A DNA stretch of 40,352 nucleotides, taken from positions 1 through 40,352 of the forward strand of contig NZ_SSXI01000193.1 in assembly GCF_004803405.1 (NCBI RefSeq), written 5' to 3'. The position numbers and the translations under genes were made by a program. Position 1 is the first letter of the stretch. Every line of letters begins with the position of its first letter. The notes below the pieces were generated by a model, which was not told the DNA's origin, did no database searches, and saw only the letters and a list, made by a program, of their open reading frames with translations. The DNA comes from Nocardioides sp. (lineage in GTDB: Bacteria > Actinomycetota > Actinomycetes > Propionibacteriales > Nocardioidaceae). Positions 7,789 to 16,446 of the stretch are shown here, piece after piece.

Positions 7789-8921
7789 TGACGCTGCTGT
7801 CCGAACGACCGGCCGTCCGCTTCCTCGCGCCACGGGACACCTTCGCCCCGGCGCCCGCGGAGCGGCGCGGTCTGCGTCGCGACCAGGTGCGCCTCCTCGT
7901 CGCCGACGAGGACCGGGGCCTGACACACACCAGCTTCGCCCATCTTGCCGAGCATCTCGCTCCCGGAGACGTCGTCGTCGTGAACGACTCCGCCACGGTC
8001 CCGGCCCAGCTCGACGCGGTGTCCACCAGACACGGGCCCGTCGTCGTACACCTCGCGACGGGGCTGGACGACGGCTCCTGGGTGGTGGAGGTACGACGCG
8101 CGCCCGATGCCGACCGGGCCGTGCTCGACGCCGAGGACGGCGACCTGCTCTCCGTCGCCGCCGGTACGACGTACCTCCGGCTGACCGAGCCGTACCCCGA
8201 GCCCGGCTCGTCGCCGACCCGGACGGGAAACCGGCTGTGGCGCGCCGTCATTGCCGACGGCGACCGCGTCCTGCGCGGGGTGGCCCGCCGCTACGGAAGA
8301 CCGATCTCCTACGGCTACCTCGCCGACCGCTACCCGCTGGCGGACTACCAGACGGTGTTCAGCCACCGGCCCGGCAGCGCGGAGATGCCGTCCGCAGGCC
8401 GGCCCTTCACCGCCGACCTGGTGACCCGGCTGGTGTCACGGGGAGTGACGATCACACCGGTGACCCTGCACACCGGCGTCTCGTCGCAGGAGGCGGGCGA
8501 GTCACCGCAGCCGGAGTGGTTCGAGGTTCCGGGCTCCTCCGCCGCCGTCGTCAACGCGGCGCGGGCAGGCGGCGGTCGGGTGGTCGCCGTGGGGACCACG
8601 GTGACCCGCGCCCTCGAGTCTGCCGTCGTGGCCGCCGCCGACGGATCGGCGCGCCTCGTCGCACGCAGCGGCTGGACGACCCGGGTGGTGACTCCCCTCG
8701 AGCCGCCGCGCGTCGTCGACGGCCTGGTGACCGGCTGGCACGACCCGGAGGCCTCCCACCTGCTCCTCGTCGAGGCCGTCGCGGGCGCGGAGCTCGCGCA
8801 GCAGGCCTACGAGGCGGCCGTCGCGGAGGGCTACCTGTGGCACGAGTTCGGGGACTCCTGCCTGCTGCTTCCGCGCGCGGAGGGTGTCCGGCCCGGAAGG
8901 AGGGATCAGGGGGAATCCTGA
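7788..8921 (+). CDS. QueA-like S-adenosylmethionine:tRNA ribosyltransferase-isomerase family protein
   Basis: A 377-residue homologue of QueA, the enzyme that adds the cyclopentane ring from SAM to preQ1 in tRNA. Recognisable blocks are PGDVVVVNDSATVPAQL, YQTVFSHRPGSAEMPSAGRPFT, RVVAVGTTVTRALES and VDGLVTGWHDPEASHLLLV. Several differ from true QueA: the usual TAGLHFT is SAGRPFT and GLITNFHLP is GLVTGWHDP. No tgt, queC, queD, queE, queF or queG lies in the window. Tight coupling to an SDR and a MerR-type promoter suggest a different substrate or role, so I do not assign the symbol queA. Family membership is confident; tRNA function is doubtful. Confidence 0.85.
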   Translation: MTLLSERPAVRFLAPRDTFAPAPAERRGLRRDQVRLLVADEDRGLTHTSFAHLAEHLAPGDVVVVNDSATVPAQLDAVSTRHGPVVVHLATGLDDGSWVVEVRRAPDADRAVLDAEDGDLLSVAAGTTYLRLTEPYPEPGSSPTRTGNRLWRAVIADGDRVLRGVARRYGRPISYGYLADRYPLADYQTVFSHRPGSAEMPSAGRPFTADLVTRLVSRGVTITPVTLHTGVSSQEAGESPQPEWFEVPGSSAAVVNAARAGGGRVVAVGTTVTRALESAVVAAADGSARLVARSGWTTRVVTPLEPPRVVDGLVTGWHDPEASHLLLVEAVAGAELAQQAYEAAVAEGYLWHEFGDSCLLLPRAEGVRPGRRDQGES

Positions 8922-8957
8922 TGTACGGCGTCGGCGGCGTGAGGCAGGCTGAGAGTC

Positions 8958-9764
8958 ATGACGACCGACGCCCCCCACGTCCGCACCACGTCCCTGGTAG
9001 CCGCCCGGGCGATCGACCTGCACAAGACCTACGGCTCCGGCGACTCCGAGGTTCGCGCCCTCGACGGCGTGTCCCTCGACCTCGCCGCCGGCCGCTTCAC
9101 CGCGATCATGGGCCCGTCCGGCTCCGGCAAGTCCACGCTGATGCACTGTCTCGCGGCACTCGACACCCCGACCTCCGGGGAGGTCGTGGTGGGCGACGTC
9201 GCGCTGGCCCGGCTCAAGGACAAGGCCCTCACCACGCTCCGGCGTGAGCGGATCGGCTTCGTCTTCCAATCCTTCAACCTGGTGCCGACCCTCACCGCCC
9301 GCGAGAACATCGAGCTGCCGCTCAGCCTCGCCGGCCGCAAGCCGGACCAGGAGTGGTTCGACACGGTCATCGACACGATCGGGCTGCGCAACCGGCTGGG
9401 CCACCGTCCCTCGGAGATGTCCGGCGGCCAGCAGCAGCGGGTCGCCTGCGCCCGGGCGCTGGTGAGCAAGCCCTCGATCGTGTTCGCCGACGAGCCGACC
9501 GGCAACCTCGACAGCACCTCCGGCGCGGAGGTGCTGACGTTCCTGCGGCGCAGCGTCGACGAGTTCGGCCAGACGGTGGTCATGGTGACCCACGACGCCG
9601 TCGCGGCGTCGTACTGCGACCGGGTCGTGTTCCTGGCCGACGGCCGGATCGTCGACGAGATCACGCAGCCCGACCGGGAGCAGCTGGCGAGGGCGGACGT
9701 CATCACCAAGCGACTCACGAGCCTGGCCGCCCTCCAGGCGGCCTCCGTCGCCGGGAAGCTCTGA
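8958..9764 (+). CDS. ABC transporter ATP-binding protein (MacB/LolD type)
   Basis: A 268-residue ATPase with Walker A GPSGSGKST (near residues 51-59), Q-loop VFQSFNLVPTLTARENIELP, signature MSGGQQQRVACARAL, Walker B IVFADEPTGNLD and the switch His in MVTHD. The NLVPTLTARENIELPL and EPTGNLDS blocks are typical of the MacB/LolD/FtsE branch, which pairs with FtsX-like permeases. That partner follows after 1 bp. The ATG at 8958 is preceded by CAGGCT (8945-8950) at 7 nt, a weak leaderless-type box. These systems export lipids, peptides or antibiotics, or transmit force across the membrane; the substrate cannot be told. Confidence 0.94.
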   Translation: MTTDAPHVRTTSLVAARAIDLHKTYGSGDSEVRALDGVSLDLAAGRFTAIMGPSGSGKSTLMHCLAALDTPTSGEVVVGDVALARLKDKALTTLRRERIGFVFQSFNLVPTLTARENIELPLSLAGRKPDQEWFDTVIDTIGLRNRLGHRPSEMSGGQQQRVACARALVSKPSIVFADEPTGNLDSTSGAEVLTFLRRSVDEFGQTVVMVTHDAVAASYCDRVVFLADGRIVDEITQPDREQLARADVITKRLTSLAALQAASVAGKL

Positions 9765-9765
9765 G

Positions 9766-12309
9766 ATGCTGCGGCTCACGCTGCGCAACCTGTTCGCTCG
9801 CAAGGTCCGGCTGCTGATGAGCGGCCTGGCGGTCATCCTCGGCGTCGCGTTCCTCTCGGGGGTGCTGGTCTTCAGCAACGGGCTCTCCAGCACCTTCGAC
9901 GGCATCATCAACGGCTCCACGCCTGACGGGTCGGTCCGCCCGAAGGACACGAACGAGTTCGACGGCGGCTTCTCCGGGCAGACCGTCGAGAGCCTGTCCC
10001 CCGCCGTCGTCGACGACCTCCGCGCTCTTCCCGAGGTCGCTCGCGCCGACGGCGACGTCGTCGGCTTCGGCATGAGCCTCCTGGCCGACGACGGCACCCT
10101 CGTCGGCGGCACGGGCGCGCCGACGCTCGCGTTCAACTACCACGACGCTCCCAACATGGACGGCGGCTCGATCCTGCAACTGGAGGCCGGTCGCTGGCCC
10201 ACGGCGCCCGACGAGGTGGTGCTCGACGAGGACGCGATGGAGGCCGGCGACTATGCCCTCGGCGACGAGGTGAAGCTGCTGGCGCCGTTCGGCCAGGTCG
10301 ACCGCACCGCGCGGCTGGTCGGGACGGCCGAGTTCAACGGCGGCGGCACGGCGGGCGCGACCCTGTTGATCTTCTCCACCGAGGGAGCCCAGGCGCTGTT
10401 CCTCGATGGTCGGGACGTGTTCAACCGGATCAGCCTGACGGCGGCCGAGGGTGTCAGCCAGGAGGAGCTCGCCGCCGCCGCGGCGGAGGTGGTGCCCCCG
10501 GGCTTCGAGGCCGTGACCGGTGACCAGGTTGCCGAGGAGTCACAAGACGCCGTCGGCGCCTTCCTCGGCGTGATCTCGGTCTTCCTCCTCGTGTTCGCGA
10601 TCATCGCGGTGATCGTGGGCGGGTTCATCATCGTCAACACCTTCTCGATCCTCGTCGCCCAGCGCACCCGCGAGCTCGCCCTGCTGCGGGCGATGGGGGC
10701 CGGGCGCGCCCAGGTCACGCGGTCGGTGCTGATCGAGGCGCTCGTGCTGTCCGTGCTGGCCTCCACGATCGGCATCGGGCTCGGCCTGCTCCTCGCGCTG
10801 GGGCTGGCCGCGCTGTTCCGGTTCTTCGGCCTCGACATCGCGAGCGGCGCCCTCGACCTCACCGTGAATGCCGTCCTGGTCAGCTACGCCGTCGGCATCG
10901 TCGTCACCATGCTGGCTGCCTATCTCCCTGCCCGTAGGGCCGGCAGGGTGGCGCCGGTGGCCGCGATGCGTGCCGACGTCACGCCCGACCGCGGCTCCTT
11001 GCGGCGACGGACAGCCATCGGCGCTGTCGTCCTCGCGATCGGAGCCGGCTTCGCCGTGGCCGGGGTTGTCGGCGCGCCGGGCTCGGACGCCGCGTGGATC
11101 GGCGTCGGGGCCGTGCTGTGGATCCTCGCCGTGGCCGCGATCAGCTCCGTGGTCGGCAGACCGGTGCTCGTGGCGTGTCGCGCACTGTTCTCGGCCCTCT
11201 TCGGCACGGCCGGCCGGCTGGCGGGCGAGAACGCCCTGCGCGACCCGCGGCGCACCGGCGCGACCGCCTCGGCGCTGATGATCGGGCTGGCGTTGGTCTC
11301 CACCATCGGCGTGCTCGCCGCGTCGCTCAACCAGTCGGTCGACGACGTCGTGGACGAGCAGTTCACCGCTGACCTGCTGGTGCAGAGCACGAACTACCTG
11401 CCGTTCTCCACGGAGGTCGGCGACCGGATCGCCGAGGTCGAGGGGGTCGGCATGATGAGCCGGCAGCAGTGGGCGACCGCGCGCCTGGGCGGCGACACCG
11501 TCGCCGTCGCCGGCAACGACGAGCACTTCGACGACATCTACTCCCTCGAGATGGTCGACGGGCGGCAGCGGATGAGCGGCGCAGAGACGGTGGTCACGAC
11601 CGACTTCGCCGACGAGCACGGCCTGGCTGTCGGCGACCCGCTGGAGCTCCGCTTCACCGGCGGCCAGCGGCTGGACCTCGAGGTGGTCGGCATCACGGAC
11701 AGCACCGAAGTGACCGCCGAGGTCTCCGTGCCGCTGGAGCGGCTCGTCGACGCCGGGACGCTCCGTCAGGACACCTCGATCAGCATCCTCCTGGAGCCGG
11801 GTGCCGACCCGGCGGCGGTGCACGACCGCGTCGATCGTGCGGCCGAGTCGGTCCCGATCGTCGGCGTCTACGACAAGGCGGAGTTCAGTGACCAGATCCG
11901 AGAGCAGGTCAACCAGCTGCTCTACATGATCTACGGGCTGCTCGCGCTGGCGATCGTGATCGCGGTGATCGGCATCGTCAACACCCTCGGCCTCAGCGTG
12001 ATCGAGCGCACCCGGGAGATCGGGTTGCTCCGCGCGGTGGGGATGAGCCGGGTCAAGCTGCGGCGGATGGTGACGCTCGAGTCGGTGACCATCGCGCTCC
12101 TGGGCGCCGTGCTCGGCATGGCGCTCGGACTGGTGATCGGCGTGCTGCTGCGGCAGTCGCTCTCCGACGACCTCACCAGCCTGGGCCTGCCACTGACACA
12201 GCTCGTGCTCTTCCTGGTGGTCGCCGTGGTGGTCGGGGTGCTGGCTGCGGTGATCCCGGCGATCCGGGCGTCGCGGCTCAACGTGCTCGAGGCGATCGCG
12301 ACGGAGTAG
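9766..12309 (+). CDS. FtsX-like ABC transporter permease
   Basis: An 847-residue permease with two FtsX-type units. A transmembrane helix near residues 15-38 is followed by an extracytoplasmic MacB-PCD-like domain, then three helices within about 262-395 with LVAQRTRELALLRAMGA. A central hydrophobic pair near 418-465 leads to a second periplasmic-type domain. Three final helices (about 720-835) carry IERTREIGLLRAVGMSR and end in IRASRLNVLEAIATE. The repeated RTRE-LLRA-GM blocks are diagnostic. It starts 1 bp after the ATPase stop, so the two form one transporter. There is no adjacent membrane-fusion protein or two-component system. Confidence 0.94.
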   Translation: MLRLTLRNLFARKVRLLMSGLAVILGVAFLSGVLVFSNGLSSTFDGIINGSTPDGSVRPKDTNEFDGGFSGQTVESLSPAVVDDLRALPEVARADGDVVGFGMSLLADDGTLVGGTGAPTLAFNYHDAPNMDGGSILQLEAGRWPTAPDEVVLDEDAMEAGDYALGDEVKLLAPFGQVDRTARLVGTAEFNGGGTAGATLLIFSTEGAQALFLDGRDVFNRISLTAAEGVSQEELAAAAAEVVPPGFEAVTGDQVAEESQDAVGAFLGVISVFLLVFAIIAVIVGGFIIVNTFSILVAQRTRELALLRAMGAGRAQVTRSVLIEALVLSVLASTIGIGLGLLLALGLAALFRFFGLDIASGALDLTVNAVLVSYAVGIVVTMLAAYLPARRAGRVAPVAAMRADVTPDRGSLRRRTAIGAVVLAIGAGFAVAGVVGAPGSDAAWIGVGAVLWILAVAAISSVVGRPVLVACRALFSALFGTAGRLAGENALRDPRRTGATASALMIGLALVSTIGVLAASLNQSVDDVVDEQFTADLLVQSTNYLPFSTEVGDRIAEVEGVGMMSRQQWATARLGGDTVAVAGNDEHFDDIYSLEMVDGRQRMSGAETVVTTDFADEHGLAVGDPLELRFTGGQRLDLEVVGITDSTEVTAEVSVPLERLVDAGTLRQDTSISILLEPGADPAAVHDRVDRAAESVPIVGVYDKAEFSDQIREQVNQLLYMIYGLLALAIVIAVIGIVNTLGLSVIERTREIGLLRAVGMSRVKLRRMVTLESVTIALLGAVLGMALGLVIGVLLRQSLSDDLTSLGLPLTQLVLFLVVAVVVGVLAAVIPAIRASRLNVLEAIATE

Positions 12310-12328
12310 ACCGGGCCGGCTGGGCCGA

Positions 12329-13927
12329 CTACGCCAGCGCCACCAGGTCGGCGTACTCGTTGTTCCAGAGGTCCTCGACGCCATCGGGAAGGATCAGCAC
12401 CTTGTCGGGCTCGAGTGCATGCACCGCGCCCTCGTCGTGGGTCACCAGCACCAGCGCGCCCTCGTAGCGGCGGATCGCGTTGAGCACCTCCTCGCGGGAG
12501 GCCGGATCGAGGTTGTTGGTGGGCTCGTCCAGCAGCAGCACGTTGGCGGCCGAGACGACGAGGGAGGCCAGCGCCAGGCGAGTCTTCTCGCCGCCGGAGA
12601 GCACCCCGGCCGGCTTGTGCACGTCGTCCCCGGAGAAGAGGAACGAGCCCAGCACGGAGCGGGCCTCGGTGTCGGTCAGGTTCGGCGCGGCGGACTGCAT
12701 GTTCTCCAGCACGGTGCGGTTGACGTCGAGGGTCTCGTGCTCCTGGGCGTAGTAGCCGACCTTGAGCCCGTGCCCGGGTACGACCATGCCGGTGTCCGGC
12801 TTGTCGACGCCGGCCAGGATCCGCAGCATCGTGGTCTTCCCGGCGCCGTTGAGGCCGAGGATGACCACGCGCGACCCCTTGTCGATGGCCAGGTCGACGG
12901 CGGTGAACACCTCGAGTGCGCCGTAGGACTTGGAGAGGTCCCTGGCCGTGAGCGGCGTCTTGCCGCACGGCGCTGGGGTGGGGAACTTGATCGCGGCGAC
13001 CTTGTCGCTCTGGCGCTCGCCCTCGACACCCTCGAGCAGCCGCTCGGCGCGCTTGAGCATCTGCTGCGCGGCGCTGGCCTTGGTGGCCTTGGCGCGCATC
13101 TTGTTGGCCTGGTCGGTGAGCGTCTTGGCCTTGTTCTGAGCGTTCATCAGCTCACGCTTGCGACGGGCCTCGTCGGTCTCACGCTGGAGGAGGTAGTTCC
13201 GCCAGCCCATGTTGTAGACGTCGATGACGGTCCGGTTCGCGTCCAGGTGGTAGACCTTGTTGACGGTCTCCTCGAGCAGCTCGTTGTCGTGGGAGATCAC
13301 GATGAACCCGCCCCGGTACGACTTCATCCAGTCCCGGAGCCAGACGATCGAGTCCGCGTCGAGGTGGTTGGTGGGCTCGTCCAGGATCAGGATCTCGGCG
13401 CTGGAGAAGAGGATGCGGGCCAGCTCGACCCGGCGCCGCTGGCCGCCTGACAGGGTGCCGAGGGGCTGGTCCATGAGGCGGTCCGGGATGCCGAGGCTCT
13501 GCGCGATCTGGAGAGCCTCGGTCTCGGCGGCGTAGCCGCCGCCGGCGTCGAGTTCGTCCTGAGCGCGCTGGAACCGGCGCATCGCCCGGTCCCGCTCCGA
13601 GGGGTCGTCGGACCCCATCGCGACCTCCGCCTCGCGCATGCGACGGACCGCGTCGTCCAGCCCACGCGCCGAGAGGATCCGGTCGCGGACCAGGATCTCG
13701 GGATCACCCACCCGCGGGTCCTGGGGCAGATAGCCGAGCTCGCCGGCGTTGGTCACCGACCCTCCGGCCGGCAGCACGTCGCCGGCCAGCACCTTCGTCA
13801 GCGTGGTCTTGCCGGCGCCGTTGCGGCCGACCAGCCCCACCTTGTCGCCGGGGCCGACGCGGAAGCTGACGTTCTCCATGAGGAGGCGCGCACCGACGCG
13901 GACCTCGAGCTGGTGCACCGTGATCAT
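12329..13927 (-). CDS. ABC-F family ATPase
   Basis: A 532-residue soluble protein with two ABC domains and no membrane segment, as in ABC-F ribosome-associated factors. Domain 1 has GRNGAGKTT (near residue 34), LSGGQRRRVELARIL and EILILDEPTNHLD. Domain 2 has GLNGAGKTT, LSGGEKTRLALASLV and VLLLDEPTNNLD. The charged linker between them (about 245-300) is Lys/Arg/Ala rich and is where ABC-F proteins reach the ribosomal P-site tRNA. The role may be translation quality control or ribosome protection; the subgroup cannot be set by eye. The frame is open upstream, but the ATG at 13927 gives the family N-terminus MITVHQLEVRVGARLL. Convergent with the FtsX gene. Confidence 0.94.
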   Translation of the reverse strand: MITVHQLEVRVGARLLMENVSFRVGPGDKVGLVGRNGAGKTTLTKVLAGDVLPAGGSVTNAGELGYLPQDPRVGDPEILVRDRILSARGLDDAVRRMREAEVAMGSDDPSERDRAMRRFQRAQDELDAGGGYAAETEALQIAQSLGIPDRLMDQPLGTLSGGQRRRVELARILFSSAEILILDEPTNHLDADSIVWLRDWMKSYRGGFIVISHDNELLEETVNKVYHLDANRTVIDVYNMGWRNYLLQRETDEARRKRELMNAQNKAKTLTDQANKMRAKATKASAAQQMLKRAERLLEGVEGERQSDKVAAIKFPTPAPCGKTPLTARDLSKSYGALEVFTAVDLAIDKGSRVVILGLNGAGKTTMLRILAGVDKPDTGMVVPGHGLKVGYYAQEHETLDVNRTVLENMQSAAPNLTDTEARSVLGSFLFSGDDVHKPAGVLSGGEKTRLALASLVVSAANVLLLDEPTNNLDPASREEVLNAIRRYEGALVLVTHDEGAVHALEPDKVLILPDGVEDLWNNEYADLVALA

Positions 13928-13993
13928 GACGTGGCTCAGTCTCCCACGGGTCGGTCGAGAGTCGCGCAACGGCGACGCCCGACTCGGGTGCCC

Positions 13994-13999
13994 TAGGCT
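13994..13999 (+). promoter_or_regulatory. Leaderless -10 box of the metallopeptidase gene
   Basis: TAGGCT at 13994-13999 lies 6 nt before the GTG at 14006, with no Shine-Dalgarno between. The same CCTAGG core read on the minus strand gives TAGGGC, with TTGAAT 18 bp upstream of it (14019-14014), a possible promoter for the divergent ABC-F gene. The minus-strand reading is much weaker. Confidence 0.55.
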
Positions 14000-14005
14000 G
14001 CCTGG

Positions 14006-14980
14006 GTGGTCCGATTCAATCCCAAGGCTCGGCTCGACACCTCCCGCACCCGCCACGGTGGTGGCGGCGGCGGGTTCGGCGGCGGCGGCCGGGGCGGGGG
14101 GATGCGGCTGCCGATACCCACCGGCCGCGGCGGCATCGGCGGCATCGGCGGCGTCATCGTGCTCATCCTGATCTTCCTCGTCGCGCGCTGGGCCGGAGTC
14201 GACCTGGGCATGGGCGGCGGCGCCACTGGCGCGGCGTACTCCCCCGCCCGGATGGGTGACGCCGAGAGCGGCGCCGATCGGTACGCGCACTGCAAGACCG
14301 GCGCGGACGCCAACGACGACCAGGACTGCGCACGCGTCGCCATCGAGAACTCGCTGACGGACTTCTGGGAGGGCCAGCGGGTCGAGCGCTGGCAGCCCAT
14401 ATCTGCGCTCACGACCTTCAGCGGGAGCGTCTCCACGGCCTGCGGCAGCGCCACCTCGGCGGTGGGGCCGTTCTACTGCCCCGCCGACCTGGGGATCTAC
14501 CTGGACACCACCTTCTTCGATGCCGTCCTCGAGCCCGAGCTGGGCGCCCCTGACGAGCCGTTCGTCGAGTTCTACGTGCTGGCCCACGAGTACGGTCACC
14601 ACCTCTCGAACCTCCAGGGCTTCATGGCGCGGGTGCGGACCCAGCAGGGGCCCACCAGCGATGCGACCCGGCTCGAGCTCCAGGCCGACTGCTACGCCGG
14701 TCTGTGGGCGCAGCACGCGACGACCACCGAGGACGCGAGTGGTGAGGTGCTCCTGCTGGACCTCAGCGACGAGGACATCCAGAACGCGCTGGAGGCGGCG
14801 GCCGCGGTCGGTGACGACCACATCCAGCGCAAGACCCAGGGACAGACCAACCCGGAGACCTGGAACCACGGCTCGTCGGCGCAGCGGATGCACTGGTTCC
14901 GGGTCGGCTACGCCGGCGGCGACGTCGACTCCTGCAACACCTTCGACGCCTCCGAGTCAGAGGTGCTGGGTCGGTCCTGA
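14006..14980 (+). CDS. YpfJ/KPN_02809-family neutral zinc metallopeptidase
   Basis: A 324-residue membrane-anchored protein. The N-terminus is basic and then very Gly-rich (about residues 18-50), followed by one transmembrane helix (about 50-62) and an external catalytic domain. The zinc site is His194-Glu-Tyr-Gly-His198-His in HEYGHH, with the third ligand in the LELQADCYAG block near residue 223. The tail has HGSSAQRMHWFRVGY, also typical of the family. The physiological substrate is unknown. The GTG start is supported by the leaderless TAGGCT box. It faces the APH-fold gene tail to tail with 12 bp between. Confidence 0.93.
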   Translation: MVRFNPKARLDTSRTRHGGGGGGFGGGGRGGGMRLPIPTGRGGIGGIGGVIVLILIFLVARWAGVDLGMGGGATGAAYSPARMGDAESGADRYAHCKTGADANDDQDCARVAIENSLTDFWEGQRVERWQPISALTTFSGSVSTACGSATSAVGPFYCPADLGIYLDTTFFDAVLEPELGAPDEPFVEFYVLAHEYGHHLSNLQGFMARVRTQQGPTSDATRLELQADCYAGLWAQHATTTEDASGEVLLLDLSDEDIQNALEAAAAVGDDHIQRKTQGQTNPETWNHGSSAQRMHWFRVGYAGGDVDSCNTFDASESEVLGRS

Positions 14981-14992
14981 CCGGGCAGGCGG

Positions 14993-15898
14993 CTAGATCT
15001 GGAGCAGGGCCTCCATGTGGCCGAACGTCCGCTGCAGGGCACGCAGGTGGGGCGCCACGGAGGGGTGCCGGTACTTGCCGGCCAGTGCGCCCTCTCCACC
15101 GGTCACCCGAGCCAGCGCCCACTCCGCACGGCTGAGCGCGGTGTACACGGCGACGACCTGCGCACCCAGGAGTACGGCGTCCCGGTCGGCCACCTCCTCC
15201 GGGAGCCCGAGCAGGTAGGCGTCGAACAACGGCTCGAACTCCTCGCGGGACGACAGGGACAGATACCCGAGGTCGCCCCCCACCGGGCCGTGACCGAGCG
15301 TCCCCCAGTCGATGGCCACGGCATCGTCACCGTCCCGCCCCGGGAGGTTCAGGGCGGTCGGGTCGCCATGCTGCGGGACCTGCGGCAGGCCGTCCAGGAG
15401 GTCGAGCATGACCTCACGCCGGACCCAGAGGTGGTCGGCGACGTCGGCCACCGTCGTTCGGGCGAGGGTCGGCCAGCCGCCGCGCCGCGCGAGCCGGTCG
15501 AGCCGGTCCCGCATCAGGTGCTGGGCGAGGAACCTCGGCCGGCCCAGCTGTGCGCCGGCGAACCGTCCGATCGAGAGCGCGAGGAACAGCCCGCTGGACG
15601 CCGCGTCCTCCACCCAGTCCCGGATGATCGTGATCCCCTCGGCATCCTCCTCGACCGAGCCGGCGACACTGCGCAGGCCGGGCGTCGCCGTGGCGAGGCC
15701 GGTGAGGAGCACGTCGGCCTCGCGACGCCAGTAGCCGCTGTGCCCGGGCTCCGTCAGGGCCGCAGGGTCACCGGGTTGGGGCGCACCGAGCCGCTTCACG
15801 ACGACGGCACGACCACCGAGCGCCGTACGCCACACCCCCACGGTGGACGTGCCGGAGCCACCGGGGAGCGCCACCCAGTCGGGCTCGGGCTGCCACAT
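14993..15898 (-). CDS. APH-fold phosphotransferase family protein
   Basis: A 301-residue protein of the aminoglycoside-phosphotransferase/choline-kinase fold. The catalytic loop reads PQHGDPTALNLPGR, matching HGD-X4-N (Brenner motif), followed by AIDWGTLGHGPVGGDLGYL with the metal-binding Asp and the GGDL block. The N-lobe has AVVVKRLGAP with the likely ATP-binding Lys. The family phosphorylates small molecules (antibiotics, sugars, choline and others), and nothing here indicates resistance. ATG at 15898; the TAGTTT box ends 7 nt upstream. Confidence 0.85.
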   Translation of the reverse strand: MWQPEPDWVALPGGSGTSTVGVWRTALGGRAVVVKRLGAPQPGDPAALTEPGHSGYWRREADVLLTGLATATPGLRSVAGSVEEDAEGITIIRDWVEDAASSGLFLALSIGRFAGAQLGRPRFLAQHLMRDRLDRLARRGGWPTLARTTVADVADHLWVRREVMLDLLDGLPQVPQHGDPTALNLPGRDGDDAVAIDWGTLGHGPVGGDLGYLSLSSREEFEPLFDAYLLGLPEEVADRDAVLLGAQVVAVYTALSRAEWALARVTGGEGALAGKYRHPSVAPHLRALQRTFGHMEALLQI

Positions 15899-15905
15899 GC
15901 TCCGG

Positions 15906-15911
15906 AAACTA
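15906..15911 (-). promoter_or_regulatory. Leaderless -10 box of the APH-fold gene
   Basis: TAGTTT on the minus strand (15911-15906) is followed by 7 nt and the ATG at 15898. The GGAG inside those 7 nt is too close to the start to be a normal Shine-Dalgarno, which favours leaderless initiation. Confidence 0.5.
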
Positions 15912-15990
15912 GCCGATCACGGGCGTCCCGGCGATCAACCTGCCGCCACCCGCGCGGCGTCCGCCGCGGGCGCCGCGACAGAATGCACGC

Positions 15991-16446
15991 GTGCAGATCG
16001 ACCTTGACGACCCCCGCCGCCCCGATGTCATCGAGCTCCTCGAGGAGCACCTGGCGGACATGTACGCGACCTCTCCGGCCGAGAGCGTGCACGCGCTCGA
16101 TCCCGGAGCCCTGGCGGTGCCCGGGATCTCCTTCTGGACGCTGCGGGACGAGGTCACGGTCCTGGGATGCGCCGCGCTGAAGGAGATCGGTCCCGGGCAC
16201 GGCGAGATCAAGTCGATGCGTACGGCGACGGCCGCCCGGCGCCGTGGGGTCGGCGCGCGACTGCTGGACCACCTGCTCGCGGAGGCTCGCACGCGCAGCT
16301 ACGCACAGCTGAGCCTCGAGACCGGCTCGGAGGACTTCTTCGCTCCGGCGCGCGCCCTCTACGCCTCCCGCGGCTTCACCGAGTGCGGACCGTTCGGGGA
16401 CTACCGACTGGACCCGCACAGCGTCTTCATGACCCGCTCACTGTGA
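15991..16446 (+). CDS. GNAT family N-acetyltransferase
   Basis: A 151-residue single-domain GNAT. The acetyl-CoA binding motif A is EIKSMRTATAARRRGVGARLL (Q/R-X2-G-X-G/A as RRGVGA, near residues 85-90), and motif B lies around LYASRGFTECGPFGDY. I recall the pattern KSMRT-RRGVG-LLDHLL from YsnE/indole-acetate-type acetyltransferases; the substrate is unknown. The GTG at 15991 is preceded at 6 nt by CAGAAT, a weak leaderless -10. The 3' end overlaps the convergent acVLRF1 gene by 9 bp. Confidence 0.9.
   Translation: MQIDLDDPRRPDVIELLEEHLADMYATSPAESVHALDPGALAVPGISFWTLRDEVTVLGCAALKEIGPGHGEIKSMRTATAARRRGVGARLLDHLLAEARTRSYAQLSLETGSEDFFAPARALYASRGFTECGPFGDYRLDPHSVFMTRSL

Noticed and set aside
7788..8921. 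Calling this gene queA with a queuosine role
   Set aside because: Signature residues differ and no queuosine gene is nearby, so only family membership is claimed.
10540..12384. 614-residue open frame antisense to the FtsX permease gene
   Set aside because: Asp/Arg/His/Gln-rich composition is that of a reverse-complement shadow; the plus-strand permease is clearly real.
14993..15898. Aminoglycoside resistance gene
   Set aside because: Only the general APH fold and catalytic loop are visible; many such proteins act on unrelated metabolites and there is no resistance context.
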